Assembly: GCA_965249215.1 (NCBI GenBank)
Contig: CBDFLN010000002.1
Location: forward strand, 1 to 64,000
Origin: G963667675 sp965249215
GTDB taxonomy: Bacteria > Chloroflexota > Dehalococcoidia > Lucifugimonadales > UBA3495
Direction of reading: 5' to 3'
Length of the DNA: 64,000 nt
The stretch's first letter is position 1. The number at the start of each line of letters is the position of its first letter. The notes beneath the pieces are model-generated. The model saw only the letters and a list, made by a program, of their open reading frames with translations, had not been told where the DNA came from and did not search any database. A program made the translations under genes and the position numbers. This document shows positions 51,812 to 59,757 of the stretch, piece after piece.

Positions 51812-51967
51812 TCAACAGCCGGGATGGGTGTGGTTCCCGCAGCAGCCCCGCAGCCTCTTGATCTTGGTCAGGTTGTTGTGTATCACCATGGCCAGCTTTC
51901 GCCCCATGGGCATGGGCCGCAGCAGGTTGGCTATCGGCGTGAACGAGAAGCTAGTCTTGCCGCACAT
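51812..51967 (-). CDS. 51-residue Cys-rich small protein at the end of the que operon
   Basis: An ORF of 52 codons: MCGKTSFSFTPIANLLRPMP, then MGRKLAMVIHNNLTKIKRLR, and the Cys/His-rich end GCCGNHTHPGC. GTGAGGG lies 8 nt before the ATG. It starts 12 bp after the queE stop on the same strand, so it is the last gene of the operon. The CC...H..C end might bind a metal. I recall similar short proteins from Dehalococcoidia, but this is not verified. It is short, so the call rests on position, ribosome-binding site and motif. Confidence 0.55.
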   Translation of the reverse strand: MCGKTSFSFTPIANLLRPMPMGRKLAMVIHNNLTKIKRLRGCCGNHTHPGC

Positions 51968-51979
51968 GTTGATTCGCCC

Positions 51980-52687
51980 TCACCGGCCCCGCTGGTCGCC
52001 CCAGAGCAGAATGTGGAGCCGGGTTGAGAACCTAAACCCCTCGTTGGCGCAGGCCGCGGCGATCCAGGGGCTGCGGCTCTGGATGCACCCGGCGGTCACG
52101 CCCTCTGGCATGAGGATAATCCGCTTGCCAGGCAGCCCATAGGCGTCCCGCAGCGTGCAGACCTCGGCAACGTCCTCGGGGCGGGTCACCACGAACTTGA
52201 AGTAGGCGTTGGGCAAGCGGGCCAGGGCGTCCAAGGCATCGCTCCGTTCTCGGTGGTCCCTGGTGTTGCCCGACGACGCCAGCTTGGGTGACACGTTCCA
52301 CTGGTCGACGAGCCGTTCCAGGTCGGCTTGTGGGGCGACGGTGCCGTTGGTCTCGATCTCCAAAAAGTAGCCGTCGTTTTTCAGCGAGGCCGCCAGGGGC
52401 GCCAGTTCCGCCTGTTGCAGCAGGGGCTCTCCGCCGGTGATGATCAGGCGACGGCATTCAAACTTACGGATTTGTTCCTCGACCTGCTGCGGCTCTGAAT
52501 TCACGACTTCCCGGTCGTAGTCGTAGTTGGCCCAGTCCCAGGTGTACTTGGTGTCGCACCAAGTGCAAGCCAGGTTGCAGGTCGCCAGCCGCAGGAACAC
52601 AGAGGGCGCTCCGGTGTTGATCCCCTCGCCCTGCAGCGAGTAGAACACCTCGGGCTGCCCGTTGGGTTGCATGCTCACCCGCAGCAT
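51980..52687 (-). CDS. queE: 7-carboxy-7-deazaguanine synthase
   Basis: A 235-residue radical-SAM enzyme. The cluster motif is CNLACTWCDTKYTWDW (CxxxCxxC, residues 38-45), preceded by FYSLQGEGINTGAPSVFLRL. RRLIITGGEPLLQQ is the SAM-binding GGEP region and WNVSPKL is another family motif. It converts 6-carboxytetrahydropterin to CDG, the third step to preQ0. It follows queC by 3 bp. Confidence 0.95.
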   Translation of the reverse strand: MLRVSMQPNGQPEVFYSLQGEGINTGAPSVFLRLATCNLACTWCDTKYTWDWANYDYDREVVNSEPQQVEEQIRKFECRRLIITGGEPLLQQAELAPLAASLKNDGYFLEIETNGTVAPQADLERLVDQWNVSPKLASSGNTRDHRERSDALDALARLPNAYFKFVVTRPEDVAEVCTLRDAYGLPGKRIILMPEGVTAGCIQSRSPWIAAACANEGFRFSTRLHILLWGDQRGR

Positions 52688-52690
52688 CTA

Positions 52691-53449
52691 TTACTTCACT
52701 CCAAGCCGCTGCAGCAGCGGGTCGGGGACTCCCGCTTCCGCGAATCCCCTGGCCCGGATGACGCAGCTATCGCACGACCCGCAGGGAACAGGCCCGCCCT
52801 GGTAGCAACTCCAGGTTAGCTCCAGCGGGGCCTTGAGGTCCAGGCCCATCCGCACGATGTCGGCCTTGGACTTGTCGATGATGGGAGTTTCCACCTGGAT
52901 GGGCACGTCATACTCGGTGGACAGCTTGCTGCCGTGGGCCAGCGCTTGCGACATGATGCGGAAATACTCCGGGCGGCAATCGGGGTAGCCGCTGTAGTCC
53001 ACGGCGTTGGGGCCCATGAAGACCAGGGCCTCCACTGAGGCGGGCTCGACGCCGGCGACTTCGATGTCATGCAGGAGTTGGCTTTCCAGCAGGGCCGCGG
53101 CCAGGGTCAGGAAGAGGGTGTTGCGCAAAGGCACGTAGGTAATGGGAATGCTGGTTTCCCCCGGTTCGGACGCCTGGTCCTGGGGAACGGGAAAATGGTC
53201 TGGATTGGTAAGGGCCGAGTACCACGCAGCCTGCCCGAAAGACGAGATGTCCAGCAGCCGGTTTGGGATTCCCAGGGCGTCGCAAATCTCTTTGGCGCAG
53301 GCCGTCTCCCCGCCGTGGCTCTGGCCGTAGTGGAAGGTGAGGGCCGTCAGGCGGTCGGTCTTGCCTGCGGCGTGCGCCGTGACGACGGTGGAGTCCAGGC
53401 CGCCGGAAAGCAGGCTGACGCCGTAACGGGTAGGCGCGTTAGTCTTCAT
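52691..53449 (-). CDS. queC: 7-cyano-7-deazaguanine synthase
   Basis: A 252-residue PP-loop ATPase: LLSGGLDSTVVTAH (residues 14-27) binds the ATP pyrophosphate. The C-terminal CYQGGPVPCGSCDSCVIRARGF supplies the structural zinc Cys ligands. It converts CDG and ammonia to preQ0. It overlaps the end of queD by 11 bp, evidence of operon structure. Confidence 0.95.
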   Translation of the reverse strand: MKTNAPTRYGVSLLSGGLDSTVVTAHAAGKTDRLTALTFHYGQSHGGETACAKEICDALGIPNRLLDISSFGQAAWYSALTNPDHFPVPQDQASEPGETSIPITYVPLRNTLFLTLAAALLESQLLHDIEVAGVEPASVEALVFMGPNAVDYSGYPDCRPEYFRIMSQALAHGSKLSTEYDVPIQVETPIIDKSKADIVRMGLDLKAPLELTWSCYQGGPVPCGSCDSCVIRARGFAEAGVPDPLLQRLGVK

Positions 53450-53858
53450 CCCGGAACTCGGCGTACTGGCTGTCCGACTCCCAAAGCCTCACCTTGGCCG
53501 GCTTGACCCCGCAAATGGACCATACTTGGCGGTAGAGCTCCCGGCTCATCACCTCGGCCGAGGGGTTTTGGCCCTCGAACAGATACAGCCTTCCCTCGCA
53601 CACCGGTTCCAGGCCGGCTATCAACTCCGCGTCATCGGCATTGGCCAGGAAGGCGTGGTCCCAGTTGGAGTCGATCCATGACTTGATGCGGCTGCGGAGT
53701 TCCGTGAAGTCGAAAACCAGGCCCGTTGCGTCCAAATCGGGCGCTTCCAGGAATACCTCGGCGCGATAGGTGTGGCCGTGGGGAAAGGCGCACTTGCCCT
53801 GGTAGTCCAGCAGCCGGTGGCCGCTGTCGAAGCTGACTTCAATCCTTATCCGGTGCAT
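53439..53858 (-). CDS. queD: 6-carboxytetrahydropterin synthase
   Basis: Started at ATG 53858 the protein has 139 residues. HRIRIEVSFDSGHRLLDYQGKCAFPHGHTY carries the zinc His triad (SGHR, HGH) and the catalytic Cys. FDFTELRSRIKSWIDSNWDHAFLA and WESDSQYAEF complete the T-fold signature. It makes the pterin precursor from dihydroneopterin triphosphate. The start overlaps queF by 20 bp; an upstream start at 53903 is also possible. Confidence 0.93.
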   Translation of the reverse strand: MHRIRIEVSFDSGHRLLDYQGKCAFPHGHTYRAEVFLEAPDLDATGLVFDFTELRSRIKSWIDSNWDHAFLANADDAELIAGLEPVCEGRLYLFEGQNPSAEVMSRELYRQVWSICGVKPAKVRLWESDSQYAEFRDED

Positions 53859-54306
53859 GTCCACCGCCGTCTCCGGGGTATTGCCTGGCGTCGCCGTATT
53901 CAACAGAAACGCAGGTGTGGATGCCGCCCCTGATCCGGTAATCCAGGGTCACCTTCATATACCGGGGCAATGCCGCAGCCGCCAGGTCTTTGAGGATGCG
54001 GTTGGCGGCGTGTTCCTGGACGATCCCCACGTCCCGGAACGACAGCAGGTAATACTTGAGGGACTTGAGCTCGATGCAGGTGTGGTTGGGCACGTAGGAA
54101 ATCTCCAGCGTCCCGTAGTCCGGCAGTCCCGTCCAGGGGCACAGGGCGGAGAACTCCTCGGTGTCGATGTCGATCAGCGAGTCCTGGTCGGGGTAATCGT
54201 ATTGGAAGGCCAGCAGGCAGCCTGTGTCGATGGCGGCCTCGTCTTTGAGGGCCAGCCTGCGGTCAAGGCCTTCGTACTGGTTCTTCAACTCAGGTATGGT
54301 AGCCAT
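53839..54306 (-). CDS. queF: NADPH-dependent 7-cyano-7-deazaguanine reductase
   Basis: Started at ATG 54306 (GGAGGTCCGGCAA upstream) the protein has 155 residues, the short, YkvM-like form. The catalytic Cys is in FSALCPWTGLPDYGTLEISY, and CIELKSLKYYLLSFRD holds the second signature. It reduces preQ0 to preQ1, which is later inserted in tRNA as queuosine. It is the first gene of the operon, with a promoter at 54347-54376. Confidence 0.94.
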   Translation of the reverse strand: MATIPELKNQYEGLDRRLALKDEAAIDTGCLLAFQYDYPDQDSLIDIDTEEFSALCPWTGLPDYGTLEISYVPNHTCIELKSLKYYLLSFRDVGIVQEHAANRILKDLAAAALPRYMKVTLDYRIRGGIHTCVSVEYGDARQYPGDGGGHAPDKD

Positions 54307-54346
54307 TTGCCGGACCTCCACGGCCCGCTACGGCGGGCTTGGGACT

Positions 54347-54376
54347 ATGATAGGCATCCCGCTGCGCCAGTGTCAA
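54347..54376 (-). promoter_or_regulatory. que operon promoter
   Basis: Minus strand TTGACA (54376-54371), 18-bp spacer, TATCAT (54352-54347), about 41 bp ahead of the queF ATG. I looked for a preQ1 riboswitch in the leader and saw none. Confidence 0.65.
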
Positions 54377-54450
54377 AGTTGCGCAGGCGCTCAGGCTTGA
54401 GTACAATCTGCCCTTGGCGCCCCCTGCTACAAGGATACTAAAGGAGAACC

Positions 54451-55062
54451 ATGACCACCCCCAACATCTGCAAAGAGCAATCTTGTAGCGAGAGAATACG
54501 GAAGGACCATTACTTGTGCCGTGCGCATTGGGAAGCTAGTGAGGAAGGCCTTATTGACGAGTGCCCGGATTGCAGCAGGTACAAAGAGGCGAAATATCCC
54601 CTCTGCATCGAATGCAACAAGAAATCCAAGGCGGAAACCAAGGCCGAGCCGAAAATGGTGAAAGAGAGTCAGAATTCCCGCCGGTACGACGCAGTCAAAG
54701 CCACCACCTTTGACGAACGAACTGCATTAGTGGAAGATGACCCAAAGGCCGAAGACAAGCGCCTGCTGTTCGATCAACAGAAGAAGAAGTGCGTTTACTG
54801 TGGCAACAGGTATAAGTATGATGAACTCCAAATCGAGCACATGATTCCGATAGCTGAAGGCGGGCCGGACCATTTCCGAAACTGTCAGTTGGCCTGTGGC
54901 AGTTGCAACCAAGCCAAAGGCGCGATGACCGACATCGAGTTCAGGAAAAAACACGCCAAGTACTTGCCACAGCAAGAGAGAATGCCGGCAGACCCGCCAA
55001 TCGACCCAGAACTACTCAGGGCGTCTGCCCGGGCTCGCCCTCGTTGGATTCGCCGTAAGTGA
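54451..55062 (+). CDS. HNH endonuclease with N-terminal Cys-rich zinc motifs
   Basis: A 203-residue protein. Residues 1-55 contain Cys/His pairs (ICKEQSCSERIRKDHYLCRAH, ECPDCSRY, LCIEC) that probably bind zinc. A charged linker follows, then the HNH domain CVYCGNRYKYDELQIEHMIPIAEGGPDHFRN CQLACGSCNQAKGAM, with the central His of EHMIP, the Asn region and the two CxxC zinc knuckles. It cleaves DNA in a metal-dependent way. Its role is unknown; the GAACC-rich start region and absence of partners suggest a stand-alone gene. GGAGA precedes the ATG. Confidence 0.88.
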   Translation: MTTPNICKEQSCSERIRKDHYLCRAHWEASEEGLIDECPDCSRYKEAKYPLCIECNKKSKAETKAEPKMVKESQNSRRYDAVKATTFDERTALVEDDPKAEDKRLLFDQQKKKCVYCGNRYKYDELQIEHMIPIAEGGPDHFRNCQLACGSCNQAKGAMTDIEFRKKHAKYLPQQERMPADPPIDPELLRASARARPRWIRRK

Positions 55063-55111
55063 TGCCGATTTATTACGCCTACGCCGGAGACCCGGCAGCG
55101 GCGGAGGGTCT

Positions 55112-56047
55112 ATGAGAATTTGCTCCTTTATTCCCGGCGGAACCGAAATCGTGTACGCCCTGGGGCTGGGGGACAGCCTGTTCGGGGTGAGCCACGAGTG
55201 CGACTATCCTGCGGCTGCCCGCAGCAAGCCCCAAGTAGTACACAGCGTCTTCGACGATGGGGCGCCATTGAGCAGCGCCGAAATCGACCGCACCATCTCG
55301 GAGAGGCTGACGCAGGGGCTGGGTATCTACGAAATCGACCAGCAGGCCCTAGTTGACGCCGCGCCCGACCTGCTGTTGACCCAGGCGATATGCGACGTTT
55401 GAGCCGTCTCCACTCGGCAGGTTGCCGAGTCCACGGCCAGCCTACCAAATAAGCCGGAAATACTGTCCCTGGACCCCCAGTACCTGGGTGATGCGGTCAA
55501 CGACGTCCGCCGGGTCGGGCAGGCGGCAGGCGCTGGCGAACAGGCCGATTCCCTGGCGTCGCGGATTGAAGCCCGCATCGACGCCGTCGGCCAGCGGGTC
55601 TCCCTGGCGGCGGACCGGCCCAGGGTGCTGACACTGGAGTGGGTGGAGCCGCTTATCGCCACCGGCCACTGGGTCCCGGAAATGGTGGAGCTGGCCGGAG
55701 GAATTAACTGCTTTGGAGACAAGGAGACGGCTTCCTTCAAGCTGGAGTGGGATAAAATCGTTGAAAGCCAACCCGACGTCATCATCTTCATGCCCTGCGG
55801 CTATGACGTTAAGAGGACACTTCAGGACGTTCCACTACTGGCCGCAAAAGAGGAATGGGCTGCACTTCCCGCGGTCCGGAACGAGCGGGTGTATGTCATC
55901 GACGCCGGGGCCTATACCAGCCGGGCCGGCCCCAGGCTGGCAACCGGCCTGGAAATTATGGCGGAGATGGTTCACCCGGAACTGTTTTCGGGAATGGTCC
56001 CCGAGTCCGGGGGGCTGAGGCTATACGGGAGCTTGGTCAGGGCGTAA
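55112..56047 (+). CDS. Cobalamin-type ABC transporter substrate-binding protein with in-frame UGA, candidate selenoprotein
   Basis: The frame from ATG 55112 (GGAGGGTCT upstream) has 311 codons open to the TAA at 56045-56047 except for TGA at 55400-55402, codon 97. The protein resembles BtuF-like periplasmic binding proteins (COG0614): MRICSFIPGGTEIVYALGLG, VSHECDYP, IYEIDQQALVDAAPDLLLTQ, then ICDV-(UGA)-AVS. Relatives, as I recall, read CDVCAVS, so UGA replaces the second Cys of a CxxC. The rest (LSLDPQYLGDAVNDVRRVGQ, LTLEWVEPLIATGHWVPEMV ELAGG) is continuous and undamaged. A stem-loop follows the UGA at once. Read as Sec, the motif is C94-x-x-U97. No N-terminal signal peptide is obvious. A simple nonsense mutation is the main alternative. 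Confidence 0.75.
55403..55437 (+). promoter_or_regulatory. Putative bacterial SECIS element
   Basis: Directly after the TGA: GCCGT (55403-55407) pairs with ACGGC (55433-55437). The inner stem ACTCGGC (55412-55418) pairs with GCCGAGT (55424-55430), seven perfect pairs, with a CTCC/CC internal loop between. The apical loop is AGGTT (55419-55423), like the AGGUCU of E. coli fdhF, about 17 nt after the UGA, inside the 16-37 nt range known for bacterial SECIS. Confidence 0.65.
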
Positions 56048-56095
56048 CGGGCGCGGGCGTAGGTTGCGCCCGGCGCAACGTCCACGACTGCGCAG

Positions 56096-56767
56096 CTAGT
56101 TCAGCCTGGAGCCCTGGAAGGGGTTGCGCTTGGCCACCGCTTGCTGCACTGCCTTGTTGCCGTGTTTGACCATAGGCAACAGGCGCTCCAATCGACGCCC
56201 TGCGGTGGGTGATTCCAACAACGTCTGTCTCACGTGCAGGGGCAGGTCTAGGCTGGACGCCGCGGCGTAGGAAAGGCTCACCGGGTCTTGGGGAGTCGGC
56301 GCCTGGCTGGTCCACCCTCCGGCTAGCGACGACAGGTTTTTCAGGTATTCGCCGTACTCCTCCCGGAACTCGGCCATCGCCTCTTCTGATGTCTCCCCCG
56401 GATCTTCTTCCAGGTACTTGACCTGACCAGCCAGGTGAGGAGTCTGTTGGGTGACCTGCTCCGTCTCGAACCGGCGCTCACCGGCGGTGAGGATGTTCAT
56501 GCGGCCCTCGGGCAGCCGCTCTACCTGTACTACCCGGGCGGTGGTGCCGATGGTGAACGGTTCCGCCGATCCACCCGCCTCTTTGCCCGACTTGATGAGG
56601 ACAACCCCAAAGGGCTGTTCCTGATCGATGCAGTCGCCGATCATCGCCTTGTAGCGCTCTTCGAAGATGTGCAGGGGCAAGGCCATGCCGGGAAACAGCA
56701 CCACGTTGAGGGGAAACAGCGGCAGGGAGGACAGGCCGCCGTCGGGTGTCTCATGCGCTTCTGCCAT
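56096..56767 (-). CDS. Lon-protease N-terminal-domain (LON substrate-binding) protein
   Basis: Started at ATG 56767 the protein has 223 residues: the PUA-like Lon N-domain only (LPLFPLNVVLFPGMALPLHIFEERYKAM, EPFTIGTTARVVQVERLPEGRMNI), followed by a helical C-terminus. There is no AAA+ or peptidase domain, so it is the stand-alone 'LON peptidase substrate-binding domain' family, function unclear, possibly binding unfolded proteins. It converges on the binding-protein gene. Confidence 0.9.
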   Translation of the reverse strand: MAEAHETPDGGLSSLPLFPLNVVLFPGMALPLHIFEERYKAMIGDCIDQEQPFGVVLIKSGKEAGGSAEPFTIGTTARVVQVERLPEGRMNILTAGERRFETEQVTQQTPHLAGQVKYLEEDPGETSEEAMAEFREEYGEYLKNLSSLAGGWTSQAPTPQDPVSLSYAAASSLDLPLHVRQTLLESPTAGRRLERLLPMVKHGNKAVQQAVAKRNPFQGSRLN

Positions 56768-56929
56768 GGTATCGGGAAGTATAGAGGGTCGGTATGGGAT
56801 GCACAAGGCGGGCGGCGCTTCCGGCCTTGAGGCGGGATCTCTGAAGCTGGAGGTGAGGTTCCTTCCTGCGCGGGAAGGGCAATGCTGAAGCGGCGACCGT
56901 TGCGTGACCCCGGCTGCCCATTCGCCCTT

Positions 56930-57365
56930 CGATTTCCCCCTTCGACGGGCTCAGGACAGGCTCAGGGCGAACGGACAACCTGGGCCCAGGCTATGCGGCA
57001 GTCTTCCTGCGCGGGAATGGCGGGTTGGGGGTGGGCCCTTCGTTTTCCCCCTTCGACGGGCTTAGGACAGGCTCAGGGCGAACGGACAACCTGGGCCCAG
57101 GCTATGCGGCAGTCTTCCTGCGCGGGGATGGCGGGTCGGGGCGTGGACCCTTCGATTTCCCCCTTCGACGGGCTCAGGACAGGCTCAGGGCGAACGGACT
57201 GCCTGGGCCCAGGCTATGCGATGGTCTTACTGCGCGGGAATGGCGGGTTGGGGGCGGGCCCTTCGATTTCCCCCTTCGACGGGCTCAGGACAGGCTCAGG
57301 GCGAACGGACAGCCTGGGCCCAGGCTATGCGATGGTCTTCTTCCCTCAGGGCGAACGGACAACCT
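56930..57365. repeat. 111-bp tandem repeat, four copies plus a partial one
   Basis: TTCGACGGGCTCAGGACAGG starts at 56941, 57052, 57164 and 57275 (spacing 111, 112, 111), each followed by CTCAGGGCGAACGGACAACC or similar and a GGCCCAGGCTATGCG segment. A fifth partial unit ends near 57365. It occupies most of a 756-bp gap (56768-57524) in which I see no gene. Confidence 0.93.
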
Positions 57366-57524
57366 GGGCCCAGGCAATGCAATGGTCTCTCCCTGCGCGG
57401 TCGTAACTGGTGGGGGTGCAGGGGGCGGTAAGGGGCAGCGGAGACGTCGAACAAGGGGGAGAGCAGGGACAGTGAAGAGCGGGAGAGCGGGAGAGCGGGA
57501 GAGTGAGAGAGTGGGAGGCCGGGG

Positions 57525-58007
57525 CTAGGCCGAGGCATCCGGGTTGACGAACCTCCAGCTTGGCATGTCTACGCGCCACTCGCCCTCTTCCAGCAGCATG
57601 GGCAGAATCAGGCCGTTGAGCAGCCGCCGCCCGGCGGTGCGCTCGGGGATTGCCGATGCCCCGAAGGGCAGAAACGCGAAGGCGTGCTCGTCGTCCAGGT
57701 AGCTGGTGGGCGAGACGCCCAAGTCGGTCAGGTCTTCAAGGGGCCACAGCCGAAGAACCGTGTTGCGGAAGTCCTCCAGCATCGACGGCCGCATGGGATG
57801 GTCCGCGTCGTACCCGGCCCGGTAGGCGACCTGCATATCCAGGTCGTTCCGGGTGGCCCACACGCCCATGCGCATGCCCCGGGTCTCCTTGGACAGCATG
57901 GACCAAGCCAGGTCCATGTCGCCATCGCGGATGGCCTCGGCGAAGGCGCCGGCCAGGTGGCCGCAGTCGTCGGGGAATTTGCTCCTTTGGTCGCCGGGAA
58001 GACTCAT
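57525..58007 (-). CDS. Hypothetical protein downstream of gamma-glutamyltransferase
   Basis: Started at ATG 58007 (GGAGGGCGGGCAC upstream) the protein has 160 residues: a helical N-terminus (LAGAFAEAIRDGDMDLAWSM) and a C-terminal region with LRLWPLEDLTDLG and EGEWRVDMPSWRFV. It resembles small soluble proteins of the SnoaL/NTF2-like class at a glance, but this is not certain. It starts 17 bp after the ggt stop and is probably cotranscribed. Confidence 0.65.
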   Translation of the reverse strand: MSLPGDQRSKFPDDCGHLAGAFAEAIRDGDMDLAWSMLSKETRGMRMGVWATRNDLDMQVAYRAGYDADHPMRPSMLEDFRNTVLRLWPLEDLTDLGVSPTSYLDDEHAFAFLPFGASAIPERTAGRRLLNGLILPMLLEEGEWRVDMPSWRFVNPDASA

Positions 58008-58024
58008 GTGCCCGCCCTCCTGAT

Positions 58025-59740
58025 TTACCAGCCGATGGCGTAGCCGTCCCGGCGGGGGTCGGCCGCGCCGCACAGCGCGCCAGTGGTCGGGTCGATTTGG
58101 ACCATCACTTCGCAGCCGCTGGCTGCCCAGGGGCCGATAATCTCGAGCTGGTGGCCTTTGTCCGCCAGCCCGGCGCGTGCTTGGGCGTCGAAACGGGCTT
58201 CCAGGTATAAGAGGTCGTCGCACGTATGGGGAATGGTGGACTCGGTGGGGCTTTGGGTGTTGCGCCAGCGGGGCGCTTCGACTGCCTCGGATACCGTCAT
58301 GCCGAAGTCCAGCACGTGGGTAATCACTTGCAGGTTGGTCTGCACCTGGGTGTCGGCTCCTGGGGTGCCGCAGGCCAGAACCAGTTGGCGGACGTTGTTG
58401 TTGGCTGGCAAGCCGGGCTGCGTTGCGCTGTTAAAGACCATCACCGGATTCATGGTGTGGCGCACCCGTTTCCCCGGTTGCAGGAAGTCCATGTGGCCGG
58501 GGTCCAGGTGCCAGTAGGTCATGCGGTTATTGAGCAGGATTCCGGTGTCGCCCGCCACCACGTTGGAACCCCAGGCGCTCTGGAGGCTCTGAAGCTGGCA
58601 AACGGCGTTGCCCCATCGGTCCGCCACCACGAAGCAGGTAGTGTCTTCCTCCTGAGTGGAGCAGGAGGCGGGGACGTTCGGGCGAACTGATTGGTGGCTC
58701 CGAGGGTTGCCCGCCGGAACGTGGGAGGCGGCCCGCTGAGGGTCGATGAGTCCGGCCCGCTCCTGGGCGTACTCCTTGGATACCAGGCCCTGGATTGGCA
58801 CGTCCACGAAGCGGGGGTCGGCGACGTAGGCCTCCCGGTCGGCAAAGGCCAGCTTCTTGGCCTCCACCATGAGGTGAATGCTATCGGCGGTGTTGCAGCC
58901 AAGGGACTGCAGGTCAAACTGTTCGACCAGGTTCAGTTCCTGGAGCAGGACGTGGCCGCTGGAGTTGGGCGGCGCTTCGTAGACGGTGTAGCCGCGATAG
59001 CCGGTATGGATGGGTTCCTGCCACTGGGACCGGCAATCGGCCAGGTCTTGCAGGGTCATCAGCCCGCCCTGGTCTTGTATGAATTTCACCAGGGCCCGGC
59101 CGACGTCGCCGCCGTAGAAGACGTCCCGGCCGCCGGCTTCGATGGCCTGGAACGTCCGGGCCAAGTTTTTTTGAACCAGAGTCTCCCCGGCATGCAGAGG
59201 GCGGCCATCCTTGGTGAAGATTGCCCGGGAAGTGGGAAACCGGCCCAGCGACGGCTCGGCCAATAGGGCCTGGGCGAGCACGTGGCTGACCGGAAAGCCG
59301 TTTTCCGCCAGGTCTATGGCCGGAGCCAGCGCCTGCGATAGGGACAGACTGCCATATTTTTCATGGACGGTGAGCCAGGCGTCCAACAGCCCGGGCGTCG
59401 ATGCCGAGAGGACTCCCTTCATGGGGATTCCATTGGACTCAAAAAGGCTGGGGTCGGCGGCGTAGGGCGCCGCGCCGGTACCGTTGCAGACCTCCAGGCG
59501 GTCGCCTTCCCTTTGGTAGACCATGATGAACCCGTCGCCGCCTATGCCCGACATCAAGGGCTCGACGACGTTCAGCGCGGCGGCGGTGGCAATGGCGGCG
59601 TCCATGGCGTTGCCACCCTTTTGCAGCATGGCGATGCCCGCCTGGGATGCCAGGGGATGGGCAGAAGAGACCATGCCTCTGCTCCCTATGACCACCGGGC
59701 GGTGGGCCTCATAGTCAATGCCGTGGGGCGTTGAAGCCAC
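58025..59740 (-). CDS. ggt: Gamma-glutamyltransferase
   Basis: The 571-residue protein is of the GGT/Ntn-hydrolase family. The autocatalytic Thr is in EEDTTCFVVADRWGNAVC (about residue 360), at the usual cleavage point between large and small subunits. GMVSSAHPLASQAGIAMLQKGGNAMDAAIA and EPLMSGIGGDGFIMVY near the N-terminus, and QSAWGSNVVAGDTGILLNN later, are family signatures. There is no obvious N-terminal signal, so it may be cytoplasmic. It hydrolyses or transfers gamma-glutamyl groups (glutathione and similar), or acts on related amides. Confidence 0.93.
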   Translation of the reverse strand: MASTPHGIDYEAHRPVVIGSRGMVSSAHPLASQAGIAMLQKGGNAMDAAIATAAALNVVEPLMSGIGGDGFIMVYQREGDRLEVCNGTGAAPYAADPSLFESNGIPMKGVLSASTPGLLDAWLTVHEKYGSLSLSQALAPAIDLAENGFPVSHVLAQALLAEPSLGRFPTSRAIFTKDGRPLHAGETLVQKNLARTFQAIEAGGRDVFYGGDVGRALVKFIQDQGGLMTLQDLADCRSQWQEPIHTGYRGYTVYEAPPNSSGHVLLQELNLVEQFDLQSLGCNTADSIHLMVEAKKLAFADREAYVADPRFVDVPIQGLVSKEYAQERAGLIDPQRAASHVPAGNPRSHQSVRPNVPASCSTQEEDTTCFVVADRWGNAVCQLQSLQSAWGSNVVAGDTGILLNNRMTYWHLDPGHMDFLQPGKRVRHTMNPVMVFNSATQPGLPANNNVRQLVLACGTPGADTQVQTNLQVITHVLDFGMTVSEAVEAPRWRNTQSPTESTIPHTCDDLLYLEARFDAQARAGLADKGHQLEIIGPWAASGCEVMVQIDPTTGALCGAADPRRDGYAIGW

Positions 59741-59757
59741 GGGGACTCCTTAGGTCC

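Noticed and set aside
51629..52142. Plus-strand ORFs over the queE end
   Set aside because: Antisense to queE and the small Cys-rich ORF; no ribosome-binding site.
54307..54400. preQ1 riboswitch in the queF leader
   Set aside because: No preQ1-I or preQ1-II core (for example the conserved C-rich loop and A-rich tail) can be found in the short leader.
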